Shown here: in pieces, positions 1-5,276 of the stretch | Layout: the number at the start of each line of letters is the position of its first letter | Position numbering within the stretch: position 1 is the stretch's first letter | Assembly (NCBI GenBank): GCA_003670825.1 | Contig: QWQL01000038.1 | Coordinates: forward strand, 1 to 5,276 | Reading direction: 5' to 3' | Source of the DNA: Planctomycetota bacterium | GTDB taxonomy: Bacteria; Planctomycetota; Planctomycetia; Pirellulales; UBA1268 | DNA: 5,276 nucleotides | Notes under the pieces: generated by a model | Seen by the model: only the letters and a program-made list of their open reading frames with translations | Told to the model about the DNA's origin: nothing | Databases searched by the model: none | Made by a program: the position numbers and the translations under genes

Positions 1-59
1 GCGATCGCCGAATCGGACGGCACTCCCGCTGCGGCGACGACGTTGGGTGCGTTCCCCAT
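1..59 (-). CDS. 5' end of a leftward gene of unknown function (partial)
   Basis: Only the first 19 codons are inside the window; the reading frame is open to the left edge and begins MGNAPNVVAAAGVPSDSAI. The product cannot be recognised from so little. Three observations support a real gene start. The sequence AGGAAGG lies 4 nt before the ATG at 59, a strong ribosome binding site. Most codons end in G or C, as in the neighbouring genes. A near-consensus promoter on the same strand (154-181) would give a leader of roughly 90 nt. An in-frame ATG at 107 would add 16 mostly basic residues (start MKPRRSPARKW), but it has only a distant AGGA, so 59 is preferred. The gene is divergent from the PDZ-protein gene and may share regulation with it through the intergenic region. 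The existence of the gene is an inference from these signals. Confidence 0.55.
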   Translation of the reverse strand, partial: MGNAPNVVAAAGVPSDSAI

Positions 60-153
60 GGATCCTTCCTGTGGCCATTTCCGCGCTGGCGATCGCCGCG
101 GTTTCATCCGTGGTGCGTCCTGTCGTCCCGTGAAGGACACAACGCGTGGCGCG

Positions 154-181
154 AGTATAGAAGTGCTAGCAGTGCTGTCAA
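154..181 (-). promoter_or_regulatory. Near-consensus sigma70-type promoter for the leftward gene
   Basis: Read on the minus strand, TTGACA (181-176) is followed by a 16-nt spacer and TATACT (159-154). This is a perfect -35 hexamer and a five-of-six -10 hexamer, striking in DNA this GC-rich. Transcription would start near 147. The spacer contains the 8-bp palindrome TGCTAGCA (164-171), and the -35 box lies within an inverted repeat. The gene served would be the partial leftward CDS starting at 59 or 107. Confidence 0.7.
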
Positions 182-194
182 ACCATGACAGCAC
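172..194. repeat. Perfect 9-bp inverted repeat overlapping the -35 box (possible operator)
   Basis: GTGCTGTCA (172-180) and TGACAGCAC (186-194) are exact reverse complements separated by 5 nt. The left arm and the start of the spacer contain the -35 hexamer of the leftward promoter. This position is typical of a repressor site, and a protein bound here would occlude RNA polymerase. No T-run follows on either strand, so it does not look like an intrinsic terminator. The operator role is inferred. Confidence 0.5.
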
Positions 195-290
195 GGCGCG
201 GCTCAGAGCGAATCAACCACTGGCACGCACGCCAGCAAACGAGGCCCACGCGGCCCGCGACCAATACATTCGTCCACGCTCGGCATGCGG

Positions 291-305
291 TGCACAACTT
301 GTGCA
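291..305. repeat. 15-bp palindrome (possible transcription factor site)
   Basis: TGCACAA (291-297) and TTGTGCA (299-305) are exact reverse complements around a single central C. The compact odd-length dyad resembles a binding site for a dimeric regulator more than an RNA hairpin, because no loop is possible without opening several pairs. It sits between the two divergent genes. No regulator is identifiable from the window. Confidence 0.35.
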
Positions 306-381
306 TGGGTCGTGTGACCCGCTGTTTCACGCGGGTTTCGCCGTGGCGACGGCGGTGACTCCCGAACTGGAAATCGGCCCG

Positions 382-387
382 TATACT
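382..387 (+). promoter_or_regulatory. Possible -10 box for the PDZ-protein gene
   Basis: TATACT lies 63 nt before the ATG at 451, on the coding strand, and is identical to the -10 hexamer of the leftward promoter. No convincing -35 hexamer is found 16-18 nt upstream, so this would be a weak or activator-dependent promoter, or a chance match. If used, the transcript would start near 394 and carry the hairpin at 402-418 near its 5' end. Confidence 0.3.
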
Positions 388-401
388 GTGCAGCACGGGA
401 T

Positions 402-418
402 GCAGCCGCCACGGCTGC
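402..418 (+). promoter_or_regulatory. Leader hairpin upstream of the PDZ-protein gene
   Basis: GCAGCCG (402-408) and CGGCTGC (412-418) pair perfectly around the loop CCA. The stem ends 3 nt before a purine-rich stretch AGGAAGGA (422-429), and a second candidate site AAGGA follows at 434-438. The hairpin may stabilise the 5' end of the mRNA or affect ribosome access; this is inference. Confidence 0.3.
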
Positions 419-450
419 GTCAGGAAGGACTCCAAGGATTCATACCAGCC

Positions 451-1734
451 ATGATGGTGCAGAAGGCGATCGTGGTGTGGCGTGAGCGGCTCGCATGTCG
501 GGTCGTCGCCATAGCGATCTTCACCGCCACGACGGTCACACTCTGGACTGCTGTGGTCTGTGCAGAAGAACCCGCCCGTGGCCCCGCGGCCTTCCAGCCC
601 GGCGACATTTCGATCGGCGATCCCGTTGCCCTGCCGTTTGCGAAACCGGTCGCACCCTCCCCCGCTCCCACGCCGCCGCCGGCCGCGTCGCCTTCCGTTC
701 CATCAGGCGTTCCGCAGGCAACCGCGGCGGCAGCGACGGCGTCACCAGCCCCCAATGGGTGGCTCGGCATGGCCGTGGCCGAGTCGACCGTGCCGGGCAG
801 ATGGTCGATCGTTGAGGTCGTGCCCGATGGACCGGCCGCTACCGTCGGGATTCGCCCCGGGGACGACCTGCGGGCAATCAACGGCCTGGCAATGGCCAGC
901 GCAGACGACGTGTCGCAGGCACTGACGGCGATCGCTGCCGGACAGACCGTTCGGCTGTCGGTGGCACGGGCCGATCAGGTCAGCGACCTGGCGATCGTGG
1001 CGGCGCCTCGCCCCGGCGTGGCCGTCGCCCGCGACTGGCAGGCGGCTGCCGATTCGCAGCCACCCCTCGCGATCGCGCCGCCACCGACCACGTCGCTCCC
1101 TCCGACCACACCATCGGTGCTCGCCACTCCTCGGGCCATGGTGAATGCCGCCTCCGCACCACCGGCACTGATGTCACCGGCCGTGCCCCTGACTCCGCCG
1201 CCGTCACGTGCCACGATGCCCGCGGCACCACGCGGCCGCACGGCGCTCGGCGTCCGCACGGTGGCCATCGATCCGGGCATCCAGGAACGTTTTCGCCTGC
1301 CGCAGGCAGCCGGCGCCTATGTTGTGGGCGTCGTCGGCGACCTGCCCGCATCCAAGGCGGGAATCCCACCGGGCAGTGTGATCATTGCCCTAGGAGACCG
1401 CCCCGTGCGGTCGCCCCAAGAGCTTACGCAACTGGTCGCGTCGGGGCCGACAGATCGTCCGCTCCCCGTGCAGTACGTTTTACCCGGAGGCGCGGAGAAG
1501 CGGGCCGAGGTGCTGCTGCAGTCGCTCGCTCAACCGCTGGAGCAGGCGCTCCTCGACGACGGCCCAATGCAGCCGGCAGCGGTGCCGACGCTCGAGCCAG
1601 GTCCTGCCTCCCGCGCGGCCCGTCGTCCTTCCGGAGTAGCGGAACCGGAGCAGGCCGAACTCCGCCGCGAGGTCGGAAGGCTACGAGCCTGGCTGGATGT
1701 GCTCGAACGTCGGCTCGAGCAACTCAGCCGGTAG
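451..1734 (+). CDS. Exported protein with two PDZ domains and no protease domain
   Basis: The product of 427 residues is probably an extracytoplasmic protein-binding adaptor. Residues 1-38 look like a signal peptide: a basic n-region (R11, R13, R17), a hydrophobic core (VVAIAIFTATTVTLW) and a likely signal peptidase I cut after VVCA before EEP. The first PDZ domain spans about 102-186 (binding loop WLGM; GIRPGDDLRAING) and the second about 263-356 (binding loop ALGV; AGIPPGSVIIALGDRPV). The second resembles the PDZ domains of HtrA/DegP proteases. Proline/alanine-rich linkers precede each domain, and residues 400-427 are a Leu/Glu/Arg-rich coiled coil that could oligomerise. No trypsin-like His-Asp-Ser domain is present. 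The start at 451 is chosen because the signal peptide begins there; ATG 454 is nearly equivalent, and the open frame back to 43 is not protein-like. The SD (AAGGA, 434-438) is 12 nt away, which is rather far. The function beyond PDZ binding is unknown. Confidence 0.85.
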   Translation: MMVQKAIVVWRERLACRVVAIAIFTATTVTLWTAVVCAEEPARGPAAFQPGDISIGDPVALPFAKPVAPSPAPTPPPAASPSVPSGVPQATAAAATASPAPNGWLGMAVAESTVPGRWSIVEVVPDGPAATVGIRPGDDLRAINGLAMASADDVSQALTAIAAGQTVRLSVARADQVSDLAIVAAPRPGVAVARDWQAAADSQPPLAIAPPPTTSLPPTTPSVLATPRAMVNAASAPPALMSPAVPLTPPPSRATMPAAPRGRTALGVRTVAIDPGIQERFRLPQAAGAYVVGVVGDLPASKAGIPPGSVIIALGDRPVRSPQELTQLVASGPTDRPLPVQYVLPGGAEKRAEVLLQSLAQPLEQALLDDGPMQPAAVPTLEPGPASRAARRPSGVAEPEQAELRREVGRLRAWLDVLERRLEQLSR

Positions 1735-1758
1735 CGCCAGCCCGCTCGGCTGCTGTCT

Positions 1759-2598
1759 TCAAGCCGCCGGTCGATCCCGGCCGTCATTGCTCGACGAACC
1801 TGCACCCGGCGCGGCTGGCAGGTCGAAGCGGTCGAGTTCCGCGTCGAGCGTCACCCCCTCAGGCCCCTTCACCGCCGCGGCCCAGCGGGCGACCCGCGAG
1901 GCTTCCTTGGCAACCGTCTGCTGCGCCGGCCGCCTTCCGCCCGACATGGCCCACGCTTCGGCCTCGTCGGAGAGGTGGGAGAGCAGTCGCTCGATGCCGG
2001 ATCGATACCGCTCGATGCCGTCGCGGTCGAGATTGGCAGGCACGGCGATCGGCTGGCTCACGACCCCACGGGCCCGCGACCAGGGGCGTGGGATCGCGAA
2101 GCGGTCCCACGTGCCCACCCTCCAGGGGCGGTCGTATCCCATGCCCATCACGACGATCGGGATGCCCAGCGTGCTCGCCAGATACACGCAGCCAGGCGCA
2201 AGCCGTCGCCGCGGGCCCCGCGGGCCATCGGGGGTGATCGTGAGATTGCCCTTGGCCGCTCGGTCGGCGAGTTCCCGCAGCGCGGCCGATCCGCCATGGA
2301 AGGTGCTGCCCCGCACGACCCCGAATCCCATCGTCCGGGCGACGCGGTCGAGGATGTTGGCATCCCAGTGCCGTGAGAGCAGCATCGAGATGTTGGAGTG
2401 GCCGCGGAGATAGAGCGGCATCAGGATGTTCTCGTGCCAGAACACGTAGATCTTCGCGCCGCGGTAACGGGCATCCACGGGATCCGCCGCGGGGTCGCCG
2501 AAATCGGCCTTGTAGTCGAGCGTGCCCATCCACTGTCTGACCACGGCCGTCGTCACCAGCGACCAGGCATTGATGGCGAATGGGGACTTGAGCTTCAC
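1759..2598 (-). CDS. DUF374 lysophospholipid acyltransferase-like protein
   Basis: This 279-residue protein matches the DUF374 branch of the lysophospholipid acyltransferase superfamily. It probably transfers an acyl chain to a membrane lipid at the inner membrane; the substrate is unknown, and a lipid A-type precursor is possible. Visible family blocks are FWHENILMPLY (53-63), SRHWDANI (75-82, with conserved His77 and Asp79), GFGVVRGSTFHGGSAALREL (91-110), ITPDGPRGP (121-129), the hydrophobic LGIPIVVMGMGY (144-155) and WDRFAIPRPWS (164-174). The family core ends near residue 190, leaving a long tail to 279 rich in Ala, Arg, Asp and Gly. The start is GTG, supported by the purine-rich AGGGAAGGAAG (2616-2606) 7 nt upstream. 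The gene lies 33 nt downstream of dapF on the same strand and is probably cotranscribed with it. Its stop is 24 bp from the stop of the convergent PDZ gene. Family assignment is confident; the reaction is inferred. Confidence 0.87.
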   Translation of the reverse strand: MKLKSPFAINAWSLVTTAVVRQWMGTLDYKADFGDPAADPVDARYRGAKIYVFWHENILMPLYLRGHSNISMLLSRHWDANILDRVARTMGFGVVRGSTFHGGSAALRELADRAAKGNLTITPDGPRGPRRRLAPGCVYLASTLGIPIVVMGMGYDRPWRVGTWDRFAIPRPWSRARGVVSQPIAVPANLDRDGIERYRSGIERLLSHLSDEAEAWAMSGGRRPAQQTVAKEASRVARWAAAVKGPEGVTLDAELDRFDLPAAPGAGSSSNDGRDRPAA

Positions 2599-2605
2599 GA
2601 ATCGT

Positions 2606-2616
2606 CTTCCTTCCCT
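2606..2616 (-). promoter_or_regulatory. Ribosome binding site fixing the GTG start of the acyltransferase gene
   Basis: On the minus strand AGGGAAGGAAG ends 7 nt before GTG at 2598. The strong purine-rich match supports translation from this GTG, and no ATG in the same frame lies between it and the end of dapF. Confidence 0.7.
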
Positions 2617-2631
2617 GGGGATCCTGGGCTT

Positions 2632-3501
2632 TCAGCAGCCCCACCACGTACCCTCGAACACCTCCTCCGCCGGGCCCGTCATGAACACGTGCCCCGCCGG
2701 AGTCCACTCGAGTTCCAGCCGCCCGCCCGGCAGATCTGCGGCGATCACGCGATCGGTGCGACCGGCCAGCGCTCCTGCCACACAGACGGCCGAGGCGCCG
2801 GTGCCGCAGGCCATCGTGATCCCGCTGCCCCGCTCCCAGGTCCGCATCTTCACGTGCCCCCGGGAGAGCGGCTCGACCACGTGCACGTTCACCCGCCGCG
2901 GGAAACTCGCATGTGTCTCGACTCGTGGTCCGATCGACTCCAGCGGCACGCGATCGACGTCCCGACAGAAGAAGACCACGTGCGGGTTGCCCATCGACAC
3001 GCACGTCATCCGCGGATCGAGTCCGCAGTCGTGCCACCAGGGTTCCTCGCCCCCCAGCGCCGCGGATACCGCGTCGACCACGGGCCCCGGGCCGACCCCT
3101 GTCACGGGGACCGCTGCGGCCTCGAGAAGCGGCGGCCCCATGTCGACCCGCACCTGCGAGGTTCGCTCGCCCGTACGGGTGACCTCCAGCGTGAGCACAC
3201 CACGGCCCGTCTCGATCGTCACCGGGCCGGGGGCAGCCCGACCCCGCGACACGACAAGATGCGCCACGCAGCGAACTCCGTTACCGCACATCTCAGACTC
3301 GCTACCGTCGGCATTAAACATTCGCATCCGCGCCGTAGCCTTGTCGGAGGGGAGCACGAGCACGAGGCCGTCACCGCCAACGCCGCGGTGGCGGTCGGCG
3401 ATCACCGGCGCGACCGCGGCCGGGTCGGCGGGCGGCCGCTCCACGAAGCAGTCGATGTAGACGTAGTCGTTGGCGGCGCCGTGCATCTTCACGAACTTCA
3501 T
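2632..3501 (-). CDS. dapF: Diaminopimelate epimerase
   Basis: DapF interconverts LL- and meso-2,6-diaminopimelate in the cytoplasm, a late step of the lysine/DAP pathway that also feeds peptidoglycan synthesis. The 289-residue length is normal for the family. Family blocks are FVKMHGAANDYVYID (3-17), FNADGSESEMCGNGVRC (62-78, active-site Cys72), MGNPHVVFF (170-178), VNVHVVEP (204-211) and ERGSGITMACGTGAS (223-237, second active-site Cys232). Both catalytic cysteines are present, as expected for the cofactor-independent two-base mechanism known for this family. The first block has HGAANDY where many relatives have HGxGNDF, a small variation. The start at 3501 is preferred over an in-frame ATG at 3552 because the conserved N-terminus begins there and AGGA sits 8 nt upstream. 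It is flanked on the same strand by the AsmA-like gene (96 nt upstream) and the DUF374 gene (33 nt downstream). Confidence 0.97.
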   Translation of the reverse strand: MKFVKMHGAANDYVYIDCFVERPPADPAAVAPVIADRHRGVGGDGLVLVLPSDKATARMRMFNADGSESEMCGNGVRCVAHLVVSRGRAAPGPVTIETGRGVLTLEVTRTGERTSQVRVDMGPPLLEAAAVPVTGVGPGPVVDAVSAALGGEEPWWHDCGLDPRMTCVSMGNPHVVFFCRDVDRVPLESIGPRVETHASFPRRVNVHVVEPLSRGHVKMRTWERGSGITMACGTGASAVCVAGALAGRTDRVIAADLPGGRLELEWTPAGHVFMTGPAEEVFEGTWWGC

Positions 3502-3508
3502 CGGACGA

Positions 3509-3514
3509 TTCCTC
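3509..3514 (-). promoter_or_regulatory. Ribosome binding site that decides the dapF start
   Basis: GAGGAA on the minus strand places AGGA 8 nt before ATG 3501. The alternative in-frame ATG at 3552 would add 17 residues that precede the conserved DapF N-terminus, so 3501 is the better start. Confidence 0.65.
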
Positions 3515-3531
3515 GCGTCATGTCCGGGCGC

Positions 3532-3551
3532 TGGCGACCAGACCGTCGCCA
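3532..3551 (-). repeat. Hairpin in the gap between the AsmA-like gene and dapF
   Basis: TGGCGAC (3532-3538) and GTCGCCA (3545-3551) are exact reverse complements around a 6-nt loop. The hairpin lies in the 96-nt gap between the stop of the AsmA-like gene and the start of dapF, about 30 nt before the dapF start. No U-run follows, so it is not a typical intrinsic terminator. It could be an mRNA-processing or stability element, or chance in GC-rich DNA. Confidence 0.35.
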
Positions 3552-3597
3552 CCGCCCCACTCTACCAATCTCGTGCATTCCCCCTGGGCCCCCGCGA

Positions 3598-5276
3598 TCA
3601 CCGCTGCACCGGCTCGTCCCGCCGGACGGCCAGCGGCATGTCGGTCTGCCGCCGCGACTGGAGCTTCTGCGCGGCCGCCGCGAGCGTGGGAAAGGCCTCC
3701 GTCGACGTCGTCGGTGTGGTGACGGTGCCGTCGACATGCACGAGCACGAACTGGCCGCTCGCTCCGCCGAGCAGCCGCTTCATGGCCGGCAGCTGCGTCT
3801 CCGCCTCCCCCATGATCGGCCGAAGCACGAGGTTGAGGTTGGAATCGAAGTCGACCTCGCCGTTACCGACGAGGCTGATCGCGTCGCCTGAGAGCTCAAT
3901 GTTGTCGAGATAGGCATGCGGGCCCTCGACGCGGAAGTCGACGACGCTGCTGCTGAAGGCGTTGCGATCAGGTGTCTTCACCCGAAGGATCTTGAGCAGG
4001 GCCACCATCACCGGCAGTTCGTAGATATCGGCATCGGTGAGCTTGACCTGCCCTTGGCCAGCGAGCGAGTGGCTGCCCACCCGAGAGCCACGAACCTCGA
4101 TGCCGCCATGCACCCTCCCCTGATAGTGATGCGGTCCGCCGCTCATATCGCCGGCCAACCGCGCAAGATCGGCGTCGGCGAGTGATGCGGTCACGGCGAA
4201 CGTGCCCCCCTCGCCTGCCGCGACGCTGCCGTCGACCGTGAGCGTGCCGTCGGCCACTCGCGCCGTGAGCCGTCGCTGTGCGGCCTGCGGATCACCCCCA
4301 GCCAGTGCGCCAAACCGGGCCCCCGCCGCATCCATCGCCAGCGGTCCCTGAACGGACGTCAGCTGCACTCCGCGCCACATCGCACTGTCGATCGTGATAT
4401 CGCCGAGCGTTCTCCAGGTCTGGCCGTCGCTCTGACCGCGGAGCCGGATGCCACCGTGCACGTGCTCGAGCGGCACCCCCACGTCGAGCGCCGCCTGCTC
4501 CATGTCGAGTTGCATGTCCCAGGCAGCGGCCGCTGGCCCGGGCACGGCCTCGGGCCGCCCTCCCGGCCCAGCGGTGAGCGTCGTCGCCGTCGAGTAGATC
4601 TCGAGGGCACCGTCGATGGAGAGCATGCCCCGCAGTCGGACGCCTGAAACCGCCTGCTGGAGCCCCGCGGGAAGCGCCCGCAGCACGTCGTGGTCGGCCC
4701 GGAAGCGATCGGCGGCGAGGCGGGTGAACGACACGTGCCAGCCGCCGTCGCCCGAGAAGCGGCAGGTGCCGTCGGCCGACACCGTGGTGCGGGCATGAGC
4801 GCCCCGCACGTCGTCAAACTGCATCCGACCGTCCTTCCAGTGCAGTCGACCCCGTAGCCGCTCGAGCCGGTAGGGAAACCAGGCCGGTTCGATCGAGACC
4901 GTATCCCCCTGCGGTGCCGCGACGATCTCGACCTCTGTCCGCCGCGGCTTGACCCGATGCCGCACCAGGGCGGTGAACTCGGCATTGCCCCGCGGGTCGA
5001 CGTCGTCCCAGATCCGACGAACGCCCGAGGGGAGCGCATCGCGGAGTTCCTTCTCGAGGACGACATTGGTCCCCACGAGGTTCAGGGTCAGTTCACCGTC
5101 GTCGTCGCCGATCCGCTGGAGCCCACCAGTGCACCGCACCGAGCCGCTGTCGTTCGATCCGGTGATTTCGCGGATGGTCCAGTTGCCGCGATCCATATGG
5201 ATGCTGCCGGTCACATTGCCGAGCGGATAGGGAAATCCGGCGTAGGCCATGCTGCACTGCGTCAGTCGGATGCCCA
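3598..5276 (-). CDS. AsmA/TamB-like envelope protein, C-terminal part (5' end outside the window)
   Basis: The frame is open to the right edge with no stop (the visible codons begin GIRLTQCSMAYAGFPYPL), so the ATG at 5250 is probably internal. The visible 558 residues form the C-terminal part of a larger protein. They are dominated by short alternating hydrophobic strands and glycine turns, the pattern of AsmA/TamB-type elongated beta proteins, which are anchored in the inner membrane, span the periplasm and are linked to outer-membrane biogenesis or phospholipid transport. Modules starting FPY are repeated: FPYPLGNVTGSIH (from 5235) and FPYRLERLRGRLH (from 4878) are 119 codons apart, and VPLEHVHGGIRLRG (about 4480) looks related. 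The last part (about 4110-3720) has the AsmA C-terminal pattern: GQGQVKLTDADIYELPVM, then FSSSVVDFRVEG, then ISLVGNGEVDFDSNLNLVLR. The stop at 3600-3598 is 96 nt before dapF. The superfamily call is reasonably sure; the exact family and role are not. Confidence 0.75.
   Translation of the reverse strand, partial: GIRLTQCSMAYAGFPYPLGNVTGSIHMDRGNWTIREITGSNDSGSVRCTGGLQRIGDDDGELTLNLVGTNVVLEKELRDALPSGVRRIWDDVDPRGNAEFTALVRHRVKPRRTEVEIVAAPQGDTVSIEPAWFPYRLERLRGRLHWKDGRMQFDDVRGAHARTTVSADGTCRFSGDGGWHVSFTRLAADRFRADHDVLRALPAGLQQAVSGVRLRGMLSIDGALEIYSTATTLTAGPGGRPEAVPGPAAAAWDMQLDMEQAALDVGVPLEHVHGGIRLRGQSDGQTWRTLGDITIDSAMWRGVQLTSVQGPLAMDAAGARFGALAGGDPQAAQRRLTARVADGTLTVDGSVAAGEGGTFAVTASLADADLARLAGDMSGGPHHYQGRVHGGIEVRGSRVGSHSLAGQGQVKLTDADIYELPVMVALLKILRVKTPDRNAFSSSVVDFRVEGPHAYLDNIELSGDAISLVGNGEVDFDSNLNLVLRPIMGEAETQLPAMKRLLGGASGQFVLVHVDGTVTTPTTSTEAFPTLAAAAQKLQSRRQTDMPLAVRRDEPVQR

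Larger units (their letters stand above)
60..450. other. Divergent intergenic region
   Basis: This stretch of about 390 bp separates the leftward partial gene from the PDZ-protein gene. It holds the leftward promoter and inverted repeat (154-194), a short dyad at 220-235 (CTGGC and GCCAG), a 15-bp near-perfect palindrome at 291-305, two overlapping hairpins at 307-336, and a possible rightward -10 box at 382-387 with a leader hairpin at 402-418. The frame of the PDZ gene is open back to 43 through this DNA, but that extension has no export signal or family-like content and is best read as non-coding. I see no tRNA or recognisable structured RNA in it. Confidence 0.6.

Noticed and set aside
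43..450. N-terminal extension of the PDZ protein back to ATG 43
   Set aside because: A signal peptide begins at 451, and the upstream residues lack family-like content. The extension would also overlap the leftward promoter and its operator-like repeat.
451..570. Reading the PDZ-protein signal peptide as a lipoprotein signal because of Cys in AVVCA
   Set aside because: The residues before the Cys (AVV) do not match the usual lipobox pattern, and VVCA followed by EEP fits a signal peptidase I site better.
1735..1758. Possible bidirectional terminator between the convergent PDZ and acyltransferase genes
   Set aside because: Only weak, short pairings with long loops (for example CGAGC at 1716-1720 with GCTCG at 1744-1748) are present, and no T-run follows on either strand.
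1859..3037. A minus-strand open frame of 392 codons overlapping dapF and the acyltransferase gene
   Set aside because: It is out of frame with two well-supported genes and its translation is Arg/Gly/Ala-rich with no recognisable motif.
2398..3891. A plus-strand open frame of 497 codons opposite dapF and its neighbours
   Set aside because: It lies antisense to dapF, which has unmistakable family motifs. The predicted protein is rich in Arg, His and Pro without domain-like pattern, as expected for a long shadow frame in GC-rich DNA.
3598..5250. Treating the AsmA-like gene as complete from ATG 5250
   Set aside because: The frame remains open to the window edge, a family-like FPY module begins only five codons after this ATG, and no good ribosome binding site precedes it. 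The start must lie outside the window.
1..5276. Defence system, mobile element, CRISPR array or retron-like content
   Set aside because: No transposase, integrase, reverse transcriptase, nuclease or regularly spaced repeat was seen on either strand. All large frames are explained by the listed genes or their shadows.

Overview
The window is GC-rich bacterial chromosomal DNA, densely coded and mostly ordinary housekeeping or envelope sequence. The combination of a diaminopimelate epimerase, a DUF374-type acyltransferase, a large AsmA/TamB-like envelope protein and a secreted PDZ protein points to a bacterium with an outer membrane. The flavour of the proteins suggests a planctomycete (Pirellulales-like). 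That placement is an inference from recall of family style, not from a search.

Layout from left to right: (1) The 5' end of a leftward gene runs off the left edge, with its start at 59. It has a near-consensus sigma70-type promoter at 154-181 whose -35 box lies inside a perfect inverted repeat (172-194). (2) A divergent intergenic region of about 390 bp (60-450) is rich in dyad symmetries. (3) A rightward gene (451-1734) encodes an exported protein with two PDZ domains, proline/alanine-rich linkers and a short C-terminal coiled coil, but no protease domain. (4) Converging on it, only 24 bp away, is a leftward three-gene block. Read in its own direction, this block is an AsmA/TamB-like protein (5' end beyond the right edge, stop at 3598), then dapF (3501-2632), then a DUF374 lysophospholipid acyltransferase-like gene (2598-1759). 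The gaps of 96 and 33 nt, the common strand and the good ribosome binding sites suggest one transcription unit.

The leftward block has a plausible cell-envelope theme. DapF makes meso-diaminopimelate for peptidoglycan and lysine. The DUF374 protein probably acylates a lipid, possibly a lipid A-type precursor. The AsmA/TamB-like protein belongs to a group linked to outer-membrane biogenesis and intermembrane lipid transport. The PDZ protein would act outside the cytoplasm, probably as an adaptor.

I see no tRNA, rRNA, CRISPR array, insertion sequence, phage gene or defence island. I did not find a clearly new biological system. The most interesting items are the promoter/operator arrangement on the left, the protease-less PDZ protein, the repeated FPY-type modules in the AsmA-like protein, and a local cluster of the octamer GCGATCGC.
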